Shown here: positions 45,811-55,788 of the stretch, one piece after another | How positions within the stretch are numbered: the stretch's first letter is position 1 | Layout: every line of letters starts with the position of its first letter | Origin: Sulfitobacter donghicola DSW-25 = KCTC 12864 = JCM 14565 | GTDB taxonomy: Bacteria; Pseudomonadota; Alphaproteobacteria; Rhodobacterales; Rhodobacteraceae | Assembly (NCBI RefSeq): GCF_000622405.1 | Contig: NZ_JASF01000005.1 | Location: forward strand, 3,162,001 to 3,226,000 | Length of the DNA stretch: 64,000 nucleotides | Direction: 5' to 3' | The notes under the pieces: model-generated | The model's input: the letters and a program-made list of their open reading frames with translations, nothing else | What the model was told of the DNA's origin: nothing | The model's database searches: none | Translations under genes and position numbers: made by a program

Positions 45811-47349
45811 TTACATAAATGTATCTGGTTCGGCGGCTTTGCGTTCGGCAACGAATGCATCCAGCCCCTCTTTGATCTCTGGGGCCATTGCGGGTTGCTG
45901 ATAATCGTTCAGCAACTTCTCAACCCGAAGGCTGGCTAGGGTTTGCGTATCGCGCGCGCCCTCGTCTTCCCATGTTTCAAAGGGCTTATAATCCAGCAGA
46001 TCGGATTTCCAGAACGCATCCTTAAAGTTCGCCTGCGTATGGTCACACCCTAGATAATGGCCACCAGGTCCAACTTCGCGGATCGCATCCATCGCTTGGG
46101 CGTTTTCATCCATCTCAACACCGCGGGCAAGGTGGTGCAACGTTCCCAGCTGATCGGCATCCATGACGAATTTCTCAAAAGAAGAGACCAACCCGCCTTC
46201 AAGCCAGCCACAGGCGTGCAACATAAAGTTCACACCAGACAGCAAGCCCATATTCAGGCTATTCGAGGTTTCATAGGCCGCCTGTGCATCAGGCAGTTTT
46301 GATCCACAGAACGACCCTGCCGAACGGTATGGCAAGCCAAGACGCCGCGCCAATTGACCCGCGCCATATGTAATATGGGCCGCCTCCGGCGTGCCAAAGG
46401 TCGGCGCGCCCGAATTCATATCAATAGAAGTCACAAAGGCCCCCATGATGACTGGCGCGCCTGGGCGGATCAGCTGGCTATAGGCAATACCCGCCAAAGC
46501 TTCGGCCAAAACTTGGGTCAATGTCCCTGCAACGGATACAGGTGCCATCGCGCCGCCAACAATAAACGGCGAGATGATGCAGGCCTGATTATTCTGGGCA
46601 TAAACTTCCAGCGCGCCCATCATCACATCATCAAACGTCATCGGAGAATTGATGTTGATGAGCGAGGTCATCACAGTGTTTTCCTGAACGAATTTCTCAC
46701 CAAACAGGATATTGCACATGTCTACCGAATCTTGCGCGCGGCTTGGCTCGGTCACCGATCCCATGAACGGTTTATCGCTGAGGGTCATATGCGCATAAAG
46801 CATGTCGAGATGGCGCTTATTCACCGCCACATCCGTTGGCTCGCACACTGTACCGCCTGAGTGGTGCAGCCATTTGGACATATAGCCCAGTTTCACAAAC
46901 TTCTGAAAATCAGCCATGGTCGCATAGCGGCGGCCACCAGCCGCATCGCGCACAAACGGCGGGCCATATACGGGCGCCAGAACAAGGTTGTTGCCGCCAA
47001 CAACCACATTGCGCTCGGGATTACGGGCATGTTGGGTAAACGAGGCAGGCGCGGTTTTAATCAACTGGCGCGCCAAACCTTTCGGGATTCGCACCCGCTC
47101 ACCCTGAACATCGGCACCTGCCTCGCGCCAACGCTCTAGCGCGCGGGGGTTATCGGGAAAGCTGACACCGACTTCTTCCAATATCGTCTCGGCATTGGCT
47201 TCGATGATGCACAGCGCCTCTTCGGTCAGAACCTCGAAATTGGGGATGTTGCGCTCGATATACTTTGCGGTTTCGAATGAAACTGCCGAACGGGCTGCGC
47301 GTCGTGCTGCCCCGCCACCACCGCGTGCGCGTCGTGCTGGTTGTGCCAT
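45811..47349 (-). CDS. Trimethylamine methyltransferase (MttB) superfamily protein, non-pyrrolysine
   Basis: This 512-residue protein has the MttB family fold (VLTEEALCIIEANAETILEEVGVSF; GPPFVRDAAGGRRYATMADF; HSGGTVCEPTDV; LLSGVNFMLHACGWLEGGLVSSFEKFVMDADQLG). The reading frame is complete with no internal amber codon, so it lacks pyrrolysine. Non-Pyl members such as MtgB demethylate betaines via a corrinoid protein. No corrinoid-protein or activating gene is adjacent. The N-terminus MAQPARRARGGGGAARRAAR is unusually basic and glycine/alanine rich. Confidence 0.85.
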   Translation of the reverse strand: MAQPARRARGGGGAARRAARSAVSFETAKYIERNIPNFEVLTEEALCIIEANAETILEEVGVSFPDNPRALERWREAGADVQGERVRIPKGLARQLIKTAPASFTQHARNPERNVVVGGNNLVLAPVYGPPFVRDAAGGRRYATMADFQKFVKLGYMSKWLHHSGGTVCEPTDVAVNKRHLDMLYAHMTLSDKPFMGSVTEPSRAQDSVDMCNILFGEKFVQENTVMTSLININSPMTFDDVMMGALEVYAQNNQACIISPFIVGGAMAPVSVAGTLTQVLAEALAGIAYSQLIRPGAPVIMGAFVTSIDMNSGAPTFGTPEAAHITYGAGQLARRLGLPYRSAGSFCGSKLPDAQAAYETSNSLNMGLLSGVNFMLHACGWLEGGLVSSFEKFVMDADQLGTLHHLARGVEMDENAQAMDAIREVGPGGHYLGCDHTQANFKDAFWKSDLLDYKPFETWEDEGARDTQTLASLRVEKLLNDYQQPAMAPEIKEGLDAFVAERKAAEPDTFM

Positions 47350-47430
47350 GTTATTTCCCCTTAGCAAATGTTGTTGCTGAAATAGCCTCTATCCCTGCCC
47401 CTCCCCCTACATTTTGCGGCGATGCAGAGC

Positions 47431-47452
47431 AAAAAGCGACATCAGGGTCGCT
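47431..47452 (-). terminator. Possible attenuator/terminator in the leader of the MttB-family gene
   Basis: On the minus strand AGCGAC/GTCGCT (6 pairs, 6-base loop) is followed by five T. It lies 82 bases upstream of the MttB-family start, with no leftward gene further upstream. It may therefore end a short leader transcript, or be chance. Confidence 0.3.
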
Positions 47453-47566
47453 AAAGTACAAAAAACGGCTCGGCAACCGTTCACTTTGGCTTTGCCAGCG
47501 CCCTGTGCGCCCTCCTTATACTTAAACTACCTTGCCACTTTGCCGTCACAGCCCTAATCAGGGCAC

Positions 47567-49129
47567 ATGACACAACATACCCATGACCGCCTTCTCATCA
47601 TCGACTTCGGCAGCCAAGTCACCCAACTGATTGCCCGCCGCCTGCGTGAACTGAATGTCTACTGCGAAATCCACCCTTTCAATGCTGTAGATGACGCGTT
47701 CCTTGCAGAGTTCGATCCAAAAGCCGTGATCCTCTCTGGGGGGCCTGCTTCGGTAATCGATGCCGATTCCCCGCGCCCTCCGGCCACTGTTTTTGAGCTG
47801 GATGTGCCGATCCTTGGTATTTGCTACGGCCAGCAAGTGATGATGGAAATGCTGGGCGGCAAGGTTGAAACCGGTCACGGCACAAAAGAATTTGGCCGCG
47901 CCTATGTGACGCCTGCGGATTCATCCACCAAACTGCTGGATGGTTGGTTTGCAGAAGAGCGCGAACAAGTCTGGATGAGCCACGGCGACCACGTCAGCGC
48001 CATCGCACCGGGTTTTGAGGTATTCGGCACCTCGCCCAACGCGCCCTTTGCGATCACCGCAGACGAAAGCCGCCAGTTCTACGCCGTGCAATTCCACCCC
48101 GAAGTCCACCACACCCCGAACGGGCTGAAGTTCTATGAGAACTTTGTAAAGCTTGCTGGCTTTACGGGCGATTGGACAATGGGCGCCTACCGCGAAGAAG
48201 CGATTGCCAAAATCCGCGCGCAGGTTGGCGATAGCCATGTCATCTGTGGCCTGTCTGGCGGGGTTGATTCCTCGGTTGCTGCCGCGTTGCTGCATGAGGC
48301 GATTGGCGACCAGCTCACCTGTGTCTTTGTAGATCACGGTCTGCTGCGCAAAGACGAAGCCCAAGAAGTCGTCACCATGTTCCGCGACAACATGAACCTC
48401 AAAGTGATCCACGCTGACGAGGCGGATTTGTTCTTGGGCGAACTCGAAGGTCAATCCGACCCCGAGACCAAGCGCAAAATCATTGGCCGTCTGTTCATCG
48501 ACGTGTTCCAGAAATACGCCAATGAAATCGAAGATGCCAAATTCCTCGCTCAAGGTACGCTTTACCCTGATGTGATCGAAAGCGTCTCTTTCTCTGGCGG
48601 CCCGTCCGTCACGATCAAAAGCCACCATAACGTGGGCGGCCTACCTGAAAAGATGGGCCTGTCGCTGGTTGAACCGCTGCGAGAGCTGTTCAAAGACGAG
48701 GTGCGCGCCCTTGGCCGCGAGCTTGGCCTTCCCGCCAGCTTTATCGGCCGCCACCCCTTCCCTGGTCCGGGTCTTGCGATCCGTTGCCCGGGTGAGATCA
48801 CCCGCGAAAAGCTGGATATCCTGCGCGAAGCGGATGCGGTTTACATCGACCAGATCCGCAAACACGGGCTGTATGATGAAATCTGGCAAGCCTTCGTGGC
48901 GATCCTGCCTGTGCGTACGGTTGGCGTGATGGGCGATGGACGCACCTATGATTTTGCTTGCGCATTGCGCGCGGTCACATCTGTGGACGGGATGACAGCG
49001 GATTATTATCCCTTCAGCCATGAATTCTTGGGTGAAACCGCAACGCGGATCATCAACGAGGTCCCCGGCATCAACCGCGTCACCTATGACATCACCTCCA
49101 AACCTCCAGGAACGATCGAATGGGAATAA
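47567..49129 (+). CDS. guaA: GMP synthase (glutamine-hydrolysing)
   Basis: The 520-residue protein has an N-terminal glutamine amidotransferase domain ([21 protein letters not shown] with the catalytic Cys near residue 86, [11 protein letters not shown]) and an ATP-pyrophosphatase domain ([15 protein letters not shown] near residue 228). The C-terminal dimerisation segment ends [18 protein letters not shown], as in E. coli. It turns XMP to GMP. Only a weak ribosome site (CAGGGC) precedes the ATG. Its end overlaps the next gene by ten bases. Confidence 0.97.
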   Translation: MTQHTHDRLLIIDFGSQVTQLIARRLRELNVYCEIHPFNAVDDAFLAEFDPKAVILSGGPASVIDADSPRPPATVFELDVPILGICYGQQVMMEMLGGKVETGHGTKEFGRAYVTPADSSTKLLDGWFAEEREQVWMSHGDHVSAIAPGFEVFGTSPNAPFAITADESRQFYAVQFHPEVHHTPNGLKFYENFVKLAGFTGDWTMGAYREEAIAKIRAQVGDSHVICGLSGGVDSSVAAALLHEAIGDQLTCVFVDHGLLRKDEAQEVVTMFRDNMNLKVIHADEADLFLGELEGQSDPETKRKIIGRLFIDVFQKYANEIEDAKFLAQGTLYPDVIESVSFSGGPSVTIKSHHNVGGLPEKMGLSLVEPLRELFKDEVRALGRELGLPASFIGRHPFPGPGLAIRCPGEITREKLDILREADAVYIDQIRKHGLYDEIWQAFVAILPVRTVGVMGDGRTYDFACALRAVTSVDGMTADYYPFSHEFLGETATRIINEVPGINRVTYDITSKPPGTIEWE

Positions 49130-49407
49130 CGGGCGAAGTCAGCTTAAACGGTAAGCTTATCTGCACCACCGAGGCCGAGGCTGCGCGCGTTCGCGCGGCC
49201 TTGCCCGACCACATCACGCTTACCCGCGCCGAAGCTGGATGTATCTCTTTCGAGGTAACCCCAACCGACGATCCCATGATCTGGAGCGTTGCCGAGCGGT
49301 TTGTCGACGCCGCCGCCTTTGAAGCCCACCAACAACGCGCAAGCACATCCCAATGGGCAAAAGAAACAGCAGGCATTGCGCGCGATTACAAGATCACCGG
49401 CCTTTAA
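49120..49407 (+). CDS. Antibiotic-biosynthesis-monooxygenase (ABM) fold protein
   Basis: The 95-residue protein shows the dimeric alpha+beta barrel pattern of ABM/YgiN-like proteins: [41 protein letters not shown], then [19 protein letters not shown]. Family members oxidise quinols or degrade haem, but many have no known activity. It overlaps guaA by ten bases and the DMT transporter by one (TAATG), so it is translated from the same message. Confidence 0.75.
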   Translation: MGITGEVSLNGKLICTTEAEAARVRAALPDHITLTRAEAGCISFEVTPTDDPMIWSVAERFVDAAAFEAHQQRASTSQWAKETAGIARDYKITGL

Positions 49408-50264
49408 TGAATGTCATTCTAAAAGCAGCGCTATGGATGACGGGCGCCATTGCGTCCTTTTCATTCATGGCTGTTGCGGGGCGCGACCTAGCCGCTGACT
49501 ATGACACGTTTGAAATTATGATGTACCGCAGCGTTGTTGGCGCTGTGATCATGATCGTGGTTGCCTCGGCTTTGGGGCGCTGGCACGAGGTTCGCACGGA
49601 CCAGATGGGGCGCCATATCGTTAGGAACCTGTGCCACTTTATCGGCCAGAACCTGTGGTTTTTTGCCGTCGCGCTGATCCCGCTGGCGCAGGTATTCGCG
49701 CTAGAGTTCACATCCCCGCTTTGGGTCATAATCCTTGCGCCTTTGATTTTGGGCGAACGGATGACCGCCGTTCGCGCCGCCACTGCGGCCTTGGGGTTTG
49801 TGGGTATCCTAGTTGTGGCGCGGCCCGATTTTCAGGCGATCGATATCGGAGTGATTGCCGCCGCGATTGCCGCTATCTTCTTTGCGCTTACCGCGATGCT
49901 GACCAAACGCCTCACGCAGGATAATTCGATCACCTCGATCCTTGTATTCCTCACGGGAACACAGCTTGTGTTTGGGTTGCTTACCGCAGGCTTTGACGGC
50001 GACATCGCCCTGCCGACCTTGTCTAGCGCCCCTTTTCTGGTGTTGATTGGTTGTGCAGGATTGTTGGCCCATTTCTGCCTCACCAATGCGCTGGCCATTG
50101 CGCCTGTGACGGTTGTAGTGCCTATCGACTTTGTTCGCCTGCCAGTTATCGCCATCATTGCGATGATTGTTTTCGATGAACCTTTAGACATCTGGGTGCT
50201 TGTCGGCGGGGTTATCATTTTCGCGGCCAACTATCTGAACATCTGGAACGAGACCCGCCGCTAA
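49407..50264 (+). CDS. DMT-family (EamA) transporter
   Basis: This 285-residue protein has about ten membrane helices in two EamA repeats (FMAVAGRDLAADYDTFEIMMYRS; FFAVALIPLAQVFALEFTSPLWV; LGERMTAVRAATAALGFVGILVVARP; DEPLDIWVLVGGVIIFAANYLNIW). It probably exports a small metabolite. The ATG at 49407 overlaps the preceding stop. A second DMT gene follows after 49 bases, but the two are not close copies. Confidence 0.85.
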   Translation: MNVILKAALWMTGAIASFSFMAVAGRDLAADYDTFEIMMYRSVVGAVIMIVVASALGRWHEVRTDQMGRHIVRNLCHFIGQNLWFFAVALIPLAQVFALEFTSPLWVIILAPLILGERMTAVRAATAALGFVGILVVARPDFQAIDIGVIAAAIAAIFFALTAMLTKRLTQDNSITSILVFLTGTQLVFGLLTAGFDGDIALPTLSSAPFLVLIGCAGLLAHFCLTNALAIAPVTVVVPIDFVRLPVIAIIAMIVFDEPLDIWVLVGGVIIFAANYLNIWNETRR

Positions 50265-50313
50265 GCGCAGGTTTCGGGTCGCACCTTTGGCACCCTGCCC
50301 ATACAAGTTTCGA

Positions 50314-51222
50314 ATGACAGAACGCACAATCTCTTCGCAAAGCTGGGGCCTGATGGCCCTTCTCGCCCTTCTTTGGGGGGCGTCGTTTATTTCAATCCGT
50401 ATTGCGCTGGACGAAATCCCGCCGCTTACGGCGATGGCACACCGCGTAAGCTGGGCCAGCGTGGTTTTATGGGCCTATGTGCTGATCCGCCGCCTCCCTT
50501 TGCCTCGCGGAGGCAAGGTCTGGATCGGGTTCTTGGGGATGGGCCTGCTGAACAATGTGATCCCCTTTACGCTTATGGCGTGGGGGCAGCTGTATATCCC
50601 CTCTGGCCTTACGTCGATCTTTAACGCGACGACGGCGATTTTTGGGGTCTTGGTGGCTGCCTTACTGCTGAGTGATGAACACCTGTCGCGCCGCAAAGCA
50701 GTGGGCGTTGCGATTGGTTTTGCAGGTGTTGTGACGGCTATTGGCTTGGAAAGCCTGCGCAATTTCGACATCACATCAATCGCTCAGCTAGCGGTGATTG
50801 CGGGAACTATATCTTATGCCTTTGCAGGCGTTTGGGCGCGCAAGATGCTGTCAGGACTTGCGCCACAGCTTGCGGCAGCAGGCATGCTGACGGCCTCGAC
50901 GCTGGTGCTGGTACCCGTTGCATGGATTTATGACGGTCCGATCAGCCTTGATCTACAGCCTCGTACACTATGGGCCATTGCCTATTTTGCGCTGGGGGCG
51001 ACCGCGCTGGCCTATCTGCTGTATTACCGCATTCTGGACCTTTCAGGCAGCGGCAACCTGATGCTGGTCACCTTGATGATAACGCCAATCGCGATCATCT
51101 TAGGTTCAGTGATCTTGGGCGAAACCCTACCCTCAAACGCCTACAAAGGCTTTGCCCTACTGGCCCTCGGGTTAATCGTGATTGACGGACGCCTGATTGA
51201 CCGAATGCGGCGCACAGGATAG
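50314..51222 (+). CDS. DMT-family (EamA/RhaT-like) transporter
   Basis: The 302-residue protein has ten predicted helices and typical motifs LLALLWGASFISIRIALDEIPP, FNATTAIFGVLVAALLLSDE and the C-terminal ILGSVILGETLPSNAYKGFALLALGLIVIDGRL. It is a secondary transporter of unknown substrate. I start at 50314 (MTERTISSQ); the in-frame upstream codon at 50287 adds a leader without support. Confidence 0.86.
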   Translation: MTERTISSQSWGLMALLALLWGASFISIRIALDEIPPLTAMAHRVSWASVVLWAYVLIRRLPLPRGGKVWIGFLGMGLLNNVIPFTLMAWGQLYIPSGLTSIFNATTAIFGVLVAALLLSDEHLSRRKAVGVAIGFAGVVTAIGLESLRNFDITSIAQLAVIAGTISYAFAGVWARKMLSGLAPQLAAAGMLTASTLVLVPVAWIYDGPISLDLQPRTLWAIAYFALGATALAYLLYYRILDLSGSGNLMLVTLMITPIAIILGSVILGETLPSNAYKGFALLALGLIVIDGRLIDRMRRTG

Positions 51223-51252
51223 GGAAGTTCCACCAACCAGCGGAGTCTTTCC

Positions 51253-52101
51253 ATGCTTTACCCCGATGCCAAAAGCTGGCGCAACGCGCCGCGCAAATCC
51301 GTTCTGTTTTTTGGCATGTCGGGTTTGGGAAAAACGCATGTTTCCGACCTGTTGGTGCAACAAGGTGGCTGGTTTCATTATTCAATCGACTACCGGATCG
51401 GCACATCGGGCATGTACCGCCATATCAAGGACAACCTGATCGCCCATGCCATGCGCGATCCGTTTCTGGCCGAGATGCTGCGCGCCGATACGATCTATCT
51501 AGAGCCGAACGTCCATAACCATGACCTAAGCGCGGTTGCCGCCTATCTGGGAAAACCCGGTGATCCATCCCGTGGTGGCCTGCCTATGGCCGAATACAAA
51601 CGCCGTCAGAGCCAGTTCCGCGATGCCGAGATCACAGCCCTGATGGAAACGCACAGCTTTATGGAGCGAGCGCAATCCCTTTACGGCTACCCGAATTTCA
51701 TCTGCGATACGGGGGGCTCGATCTGCGAATGGATCAACCCCGAAGACGACAACGACCCATTGCTGGAAAAACTGGCCCAGCAATGCCTGCTGGTCTGGAT
51801 CAAAGGCGACGAGGCGCACTCGGCCGAGCTGGTCCGCCGTTTTGACCGCGCGCCAAAACCGATGGCCTACCAGCCAGAATTCCTTGACCGTGTCTGGGCC
51901 GAATACCTAAGCGAAAACAACCTTGAAGAAGGTGATGTTGATCCCGACAGCTTTATTAGATGGACCTATGCGCAGGCTTTGGCACACCGCCAACCGCGCT
52001 ACGCGGCTATGGCAAAGCATGGGATAACTGTTACCGCTGATGACATACACGCTGTCAAAAATGCTCAGGACTTTGACGATCTGATTGCCTCAAAGCTGTG
52101 A
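51253..52101 (+). CDS. P-loop ATPase-like protein of unknown function
   Basis: The 282-residue protein has a Walker A motif FFGMSGLGKTHVSDLL near residue 20 and a motif LVWIKGDEAHSAELVRRF near residue 178 that resembles the lid/LID-like region of small kinases. Other notable segments are CDTGGSICEWINPED near residue 153 and YQPEFLDRVWAEYLSE. It is soluble, with no membrane helix. I know similar proteins only as ATPase-annotated genes in Rhodobacteraceae. It lies before metA. GGAGTCTTTCC precedes the ATG. Confidence 0.7.
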   Translation: MLYPDAKSWRNAPRKSVLFFGMSGLGKTHVSDLLVQQGGWFHYSIDYRIGTSGMYRHIKDNLIAHAMRDPFLAEMLRADTIYLEPNVHNHDLSAVAAYLGKPGDPSRGGLPMAEYKRRQSQFRDAEITALMETHSFMERAQSLYGYPNFICDTGGSICEWINPEDDNDPLLEKLAQQCLLVWIKGDEAHSAELVRRFDRAPKPMAYQPEFLDRVWAEYLSENNLEEGDVDPDSFIRWTYAQALAHRQPRYAAMAKHGITVTADDIHAVKNAQDFDDLIASKL

Positions 52102-52179
52102 ACACATCCACGTGCATCTACTTGAGCGGCGCGCGCCTGCGTCCTATCTGTGATGTTCGTCTGTAGAAAAGAATAAACC

Positions 52180-53097
52180 ATGCCTATTAAACTCCCCTCT
52201 GCCCTGCCCGCCTATGATGTTCTGGTCCGTGAAGGTGTCAGCGTCATGGATGAAGATCAGGCGGCCCGTCAGGATATCCGCCCCCTGCGCATCGCGTTGC
52301 TGAACCTGATGCCAAAGAAAATCCAGACCGAGAACCAGTTTGCGCGCCTGATCGGCGCAACACCATTGCAGATCGAACTGACGTTGATGCGCATGTCTGA
52401 CCACCAGACACGCAATACAACAGCAGAACATATGGACAGTTTCTACCAGCCTGTATCCGATTTCTGGGATGAGAAATTTGACGGGCTGATCATTACCGGC
52501 GCGCCGGTTGAGCATCTGGATTTCGACAAGGTCGGCTATTACGACGAATTGCAAAAGGTGATGGATTGGACGCAAACAAATGTGCAATCCACCATGGCCG
52601 TGTGTTGGGGTGGCATGGCCATGATCAACCATTTCCATGGCATCAAAAAACACATTCTAGAGCAAAAGGCCTTTGGCTGTTTCCGCCACACAAACCTTGC
52701 CCCTGCTTCGCCCTATCTGAACGGGTTTTCAGATGATTGCGTCATCCCTGTCTCGCGCTGGACCGAAATCCGACAGGATGAGGTAGACGCGGTAGAGGGG
52801 CTTCAAACCCTTCTGGGCAGCGAAGAGGTCGGCCCTGCCTTGATCGAGGATCCAGCCCACCGTGCGGTCTATATCTTTAACCACTTTGAATATGACCGTG
52901 ACTCGCTCAAACAGGAATATGATCGCGACGTCGACGCAGGCGTGCCGATCAATGTGCCCGTGAATTACTATACCAATAACGACCCCTCACTGCCGCCGGT
53001 CAACCGCTGGCGCAGCCATGCGCATTTGCTTTATGGCAATTGGATTCAGGAAATATATCAATCTACCCCTTATGACATCCAGCTCATAGGGAGCTGA
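52180..53097 (+). CDS. metA: Homoserine O-acyltransferase (MetA family), predicted acetyl-CoA user
   Basis: The 305-residue enzyme acylates homoserine for methionine synthesis. The nucleophile is Cys142 in [15 protein letters not shown], with catalytic His/Glu in FNHFEYDRD. The acyl-CoA specificity position reads TGAPVE, with Glu111, where E. coli MetA (succinyl-specific) has Gly; Glu111 is reported to favour acetyl-CoA. So homoserine O-acetyltransferase is the better prediction despite the usual name. The 78-base upstream gap is too short for a large riboswitch. The next gene follows one base after the stop. Confidence 0.93.
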   Translation: MPIKLPSALPAYDVLVREGVSVMDEDQAARQDIRPLRIALLNLMPKKIQTENQFARLIGATPLQIELTLMRMSDHQTRNTTAEHMDSFYQPVSDFWDEKFDGLIITGAPVEHLDFDKVGYYDELQKVMDWTQTNVQSTMAVCWGGMAMINHFHGIKKHILEQKAFGCFRHTNLAPASPYLNGFSDDCVIPVSRWTEIRQDEVDAVEGLQTLLGSEEVGPALIEDPAHRAVYIFNHFEYDRDSLKQEYDRDVDAGVPINVPVNYYTNNDPSLPPVNRWRSHAHLLYGNWIQEIYQSTPYDIQLIGS

Positions 53098-53098
53098 T

Positions 53099-54058
53099 AT
53101 GGTCTGGTTTGCGGTATTTCTTTTGGCTTTTGTTTTGGCTCTGCATGGGTGCGCCAGATCAAGGGAAACAACCGCAAACGCCACCTATCCGCCCCAAGGG
53201 CGGGTTGTTGATGTGGATGGAACGCCTGTTCATGTGTTAATTGCGGGCACGGGGCCTGATCTGGTGCTGCTGCATGGCGCCAGCGGGAATGTCCGCGATT
53301 GGACCATGGATTTTGTCGATCGGGTCTCGGATCGCTACCGCGTCATCATGTTTGATCGTCCTGGGCTTGGATGGACGGGGCGCCTTGCTGGTAAATCGGG
53401 CGCGTGGAACGCCCGCGCTGAATCCCCCGCTGAACAAGCCGCATTATTGCAAAAAGCAGCAGCAATTGTCGGGATCGAACAGCCCGTTGTTGTTGGCCAT
53501 TCCTTTGGCGGCGCTGTTGCTTTGGCTTGGGCGCTTGGGCAACCGGAAGAAACCGGTGCCCTTGTTTTATTGGGCGCGGTCTCAAACCCATGGCCCGGTA
53601 GTTTGGGGTGGCCCTATACGCTTGGCGGCACTGCTTTGGGCGGTGCGCTTTTGGTTCCTGCGATCTCGGCCTTTGTGCCCAAATCATATGTTAACGCGAG
53701 TGTCGAAGCGATATTTGCCCCACAGAAAGCACCGCAGGGGTATGCGGAAATGATTGGGGCCGATCTGGTGTTGCGCCGTGAAAGCCTGCGCGCAAATTGC
53801 CAGCAGGTGAACTCCCTGCGGCCTCATATTGTGAAAATGTCAAAACGATATGAAACACTTAACCTACCCGTTGAAATCCTTCACGGAGACGCTGACACGA
53901 TTGTGCCGCTCACTGTGCATGCCAAACCCTTGGCCGAGCAGATTACAAATGCGCAGCTAACCACGCTGCGCGGTATTGGCCATATGCCCCACCATAGCGC
54001 CCCCGATGCTGTCGAAGATGCAATCGACCGCGCAACGCAACGTGCGGGTTTGCGTTAA
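53099..54058 (+). CDS. Alpha/beta-fold hydrolase
   Basis: The 319-residue protein begins with a membrane/signal segment ([14 protein letters not shown], possible lipobox at Cys17) and has an alpha/beta hydrolase core: [14 protein letters not shown] near residue 59 (oxyanion hole), [14 protein letters not shown] near residue 132 with the nucleophile Ser, [10 protein letters not shown] near residue 262 for Asp and [11 protein letters not shown] near residue 296 for His. It is probably exported. The substrate is unknown. It starts immediately after metA and may be co-transcribed, though no pathway link is evident. Confidence 0.87.
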   Translation: MVWFAVFLLAFVLALHGCARSRETTANATYPPQGRVVDVDGTPVHVLIAGTGPDLVLLHGASGNVRDWTMDFVDRVSDRYRVIMFDRPGLGWTGRLAGKSGAWNARAESPAEQAALLQKAAAIVGIEQPVVVGHSFGGAVALAWALGQPEETGALVLLGAVSNPWPGSLGWPYTLGGTALGGALLVPAISAFVPKSYVNASVEAIFAPQKAPQGYAEMIGADLVLRRESLRANCQQVNSLRPHIVKMSKRYETLNLPVEILHGDADTIVPLTVHAKPLAEQITNAQLTTLRGIGHMPHHSAPDAVEDAIDRATQRAGLR

Positions 54059-54105
54059 TCGCATTAACATCGCATATTGTCTTGAAAACAAACACGAGGT
54101 CCCCG

Positions 54106-54975
54106 ATGGAGCTGCCCTTTGACGGTGCAATTAGCACTTTTTACAAAACCCAAGCCCCCGATGCCGTGCGCAAGGCCGTTGAGAGCGCCGAGAAAGGCGA
54201 TATCCTCTCCAAAAGCTACCCTCACAAGGCCCGCAAAAGCCGCAAATCTTATGAACGCGAAATGGCTGCGTTGCAGATCGAGCTGGTAAAGCTACAAGCA
54301 TGGGTGCGCGAAACGGGCACCCGTATCGCCATGGTTTTTGAGGGCCGCGACGCCGCTGGCAAGGGTGGCACAATTGGCCGTTTTCGGATGAACCTCAATC
54401 CGCGAAACGCCAATGTCATCGCCCTGAGCAAACCCTCCGAAGAGGAAAGCAGCCAGTGGTATTTTCAGCGCTATATCAAACACCTACCATCTGCAGGGCA
54501 CATCAACTTTTTCGACCGCTCATGGTACAACCGCGGTGTGGTTGAACCTGTTTTCGGCTTTTGCACCCCCGAGCAGAACGCCCAGTTCTTTACCCAAGTG
54601 CAACCCTTTGAGCAGATGCTGGCAGAAGACGGCATCCACCTGTTCAAATTCTGGCTGAACGTCGGGCGCGAAGAGCAGCTGCGCCGCATGTTGCAGCGCG
54701 AGCAAGATCCGCTAAAGCAATGGAAACTATCCAGCATCGACGTAAAAGGCCTGAGCCTGTGGGACGCATATTCAGCCGCGATCAAAGACACGCTAGAGCG
54801 CAGCCACACCGATATTGCGCCATGGACCGTGGTGCGCTCTGACGACAAACGCCGCGCGCGCCTTAACGCCATTCGCACAATCCTGCATCACTTTGATTAC
54901 ACACGCAAAGACGTCGATGCCATTGGCGAAATCGACGACAGCATTTGTGGCGGGCCTGATATCTGGGATGTCTAA
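54106..54975 (+). CDS. ppk2: Polyphosphate kinase 2
   Basis: This 289-residue enzyme shows the single-domain PPK2 pattern: Walker [17 protein letters not shown] near residue 80, [44 protein letters not shown] around residue 120 (Walker B and lid), and [15 protein letters not shown]. It transfers phosphate between polyphosphate and nucleotides; class I members prefer GDP or ADP. I use the ATG at 54106, with CGAGG upstream. It is followed by an overlapping TetR regulator (8 bases). Confidence 0.94.
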   Translation: MELPFDGAISTFYKTQAPDAVRKAVESAEKGDILSKSYPHKARKSRKSYEREMAALQIELVKLQAWVRETGTRIAMVFEGRDAAGKGGTIGRFRMNLNPRNANVIALSKPSEEESSQWYFQRYIKHLPSAGHINFFDRSWYNRGVVEPVFGFCTPEQNAQFFTQVQPFEQMLAEDGIHLFKFWLNVGREEQLRRMLQREQDPLKQWKLSSIDVKGLSLWDAYSAAIKDTLERSHTDIAPWTVVRSDDKRRARLNAIRTILHHFDYTRKDVDAIGEIDDSICGGPDIWDV

Positions 54976-55585
54976 ACGCGGCTATCATCACGGCAACTTG
55001 CGCCAAGCATTGGTCGATGCGGCCCTGCAATTGATCGAGCTGCGCGGCCCGACTGGTTTCACCCTTTCCGAGGCTGCCAAGCAGGCTGGCGTGACGCCTG
55101 CCGCTGTTTATCGACACTTTGAAGGTCGCGAAGACCTGATCGCCGAGGCGGCCCTACAGGGGTATGAGATTTTCGGCGATCTGATGCAATTTGCATATGA
55201 AAGCGGCCAGCCCTCGGCGCTTCAGGCGTTTGAGGCCACGGGCCGCGCCTATTTGGCCTTTGCCCGCAAATACCCCGGCCACTACATCGCGATGTTTGAA
55301 AGCGGCGTACAGGTGAACCGTACAGCCGCGCTGGCAACCGTCGCAAACCGCGCCAACGGGGTGCTGGAAAAGGCCGCAACCGACCTTAGCCAACACATCC
55401 CCGAAGACAAACGCCCCCCCGCCTCTATGTTTTCAGCGCATATTTGGGCGCTTAGCCACGGGGTGGTCGAATTATTTGCGCGTAACTCCCCCGGTCGCGC
55501 CTCGCCTTTCCCACCAGAAGACCTACTGGAAACTGGGATCGGCATTTATCTGCGCGGCTTGGGCCTGATTGCGCCAGACGAATAA
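54968..55585 (+). CDS. TetR/AcrR-family transcriptional regulator
   Basis: The 205-residue protein starts [19 protein letters not shown], and its HTH ([32 protein letters not shown]) is typical of TetR regulators. The C-terminal ligand domain contains [15 protein letters not shown] and [13 protein letters not shown], the pattern of the TetR_C_33-like/WHG group. The start lies inside the end of ppk2 and the frame is coupled to it. Its ligand and targets cannot be read from the sequence. Confidence 0.88.
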   Translation: MSKRGYHHGNLRQALVDAALQLIELRGPTGFTLSEAAKQAGVTPAAVYRHFEGREDLIAEAALQGYEIFGDLMQFAYESGQPSALQAFEATGRAYLAFARKYPGHYIAMFESGVQVNRTAALATVANRANGVLEKAATDLSQHIPEDKRPPASMFSAHIWALSHGVVELFARNSPGRASPFPPEDLLETGIGIYLRGLGLIAPDE

Positions 55586-55788
55586 TCGCGGATCATCCAA
55601 AGGTCGCAAGCCCCCTGCGCCTATCTGCCAGACCCATCGCATTTTCGGATTGACGGCCCTATTCCGCCGATAGATTTCGCAGGCGGTGTTTACGCCTTGT
55701 ACTCCCCCTCATGTTTCTGATAATTTTAATCAGGTTTAAGGCATTTCAGATGCTTGCCCAAAATTTTCATGATATTCAAGGACCTAAG

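Noticed and set aside
45811-47349. Pyrrolysine-type MttB
   Set aside because: The gene is open from start to stop with no internal amber codon.
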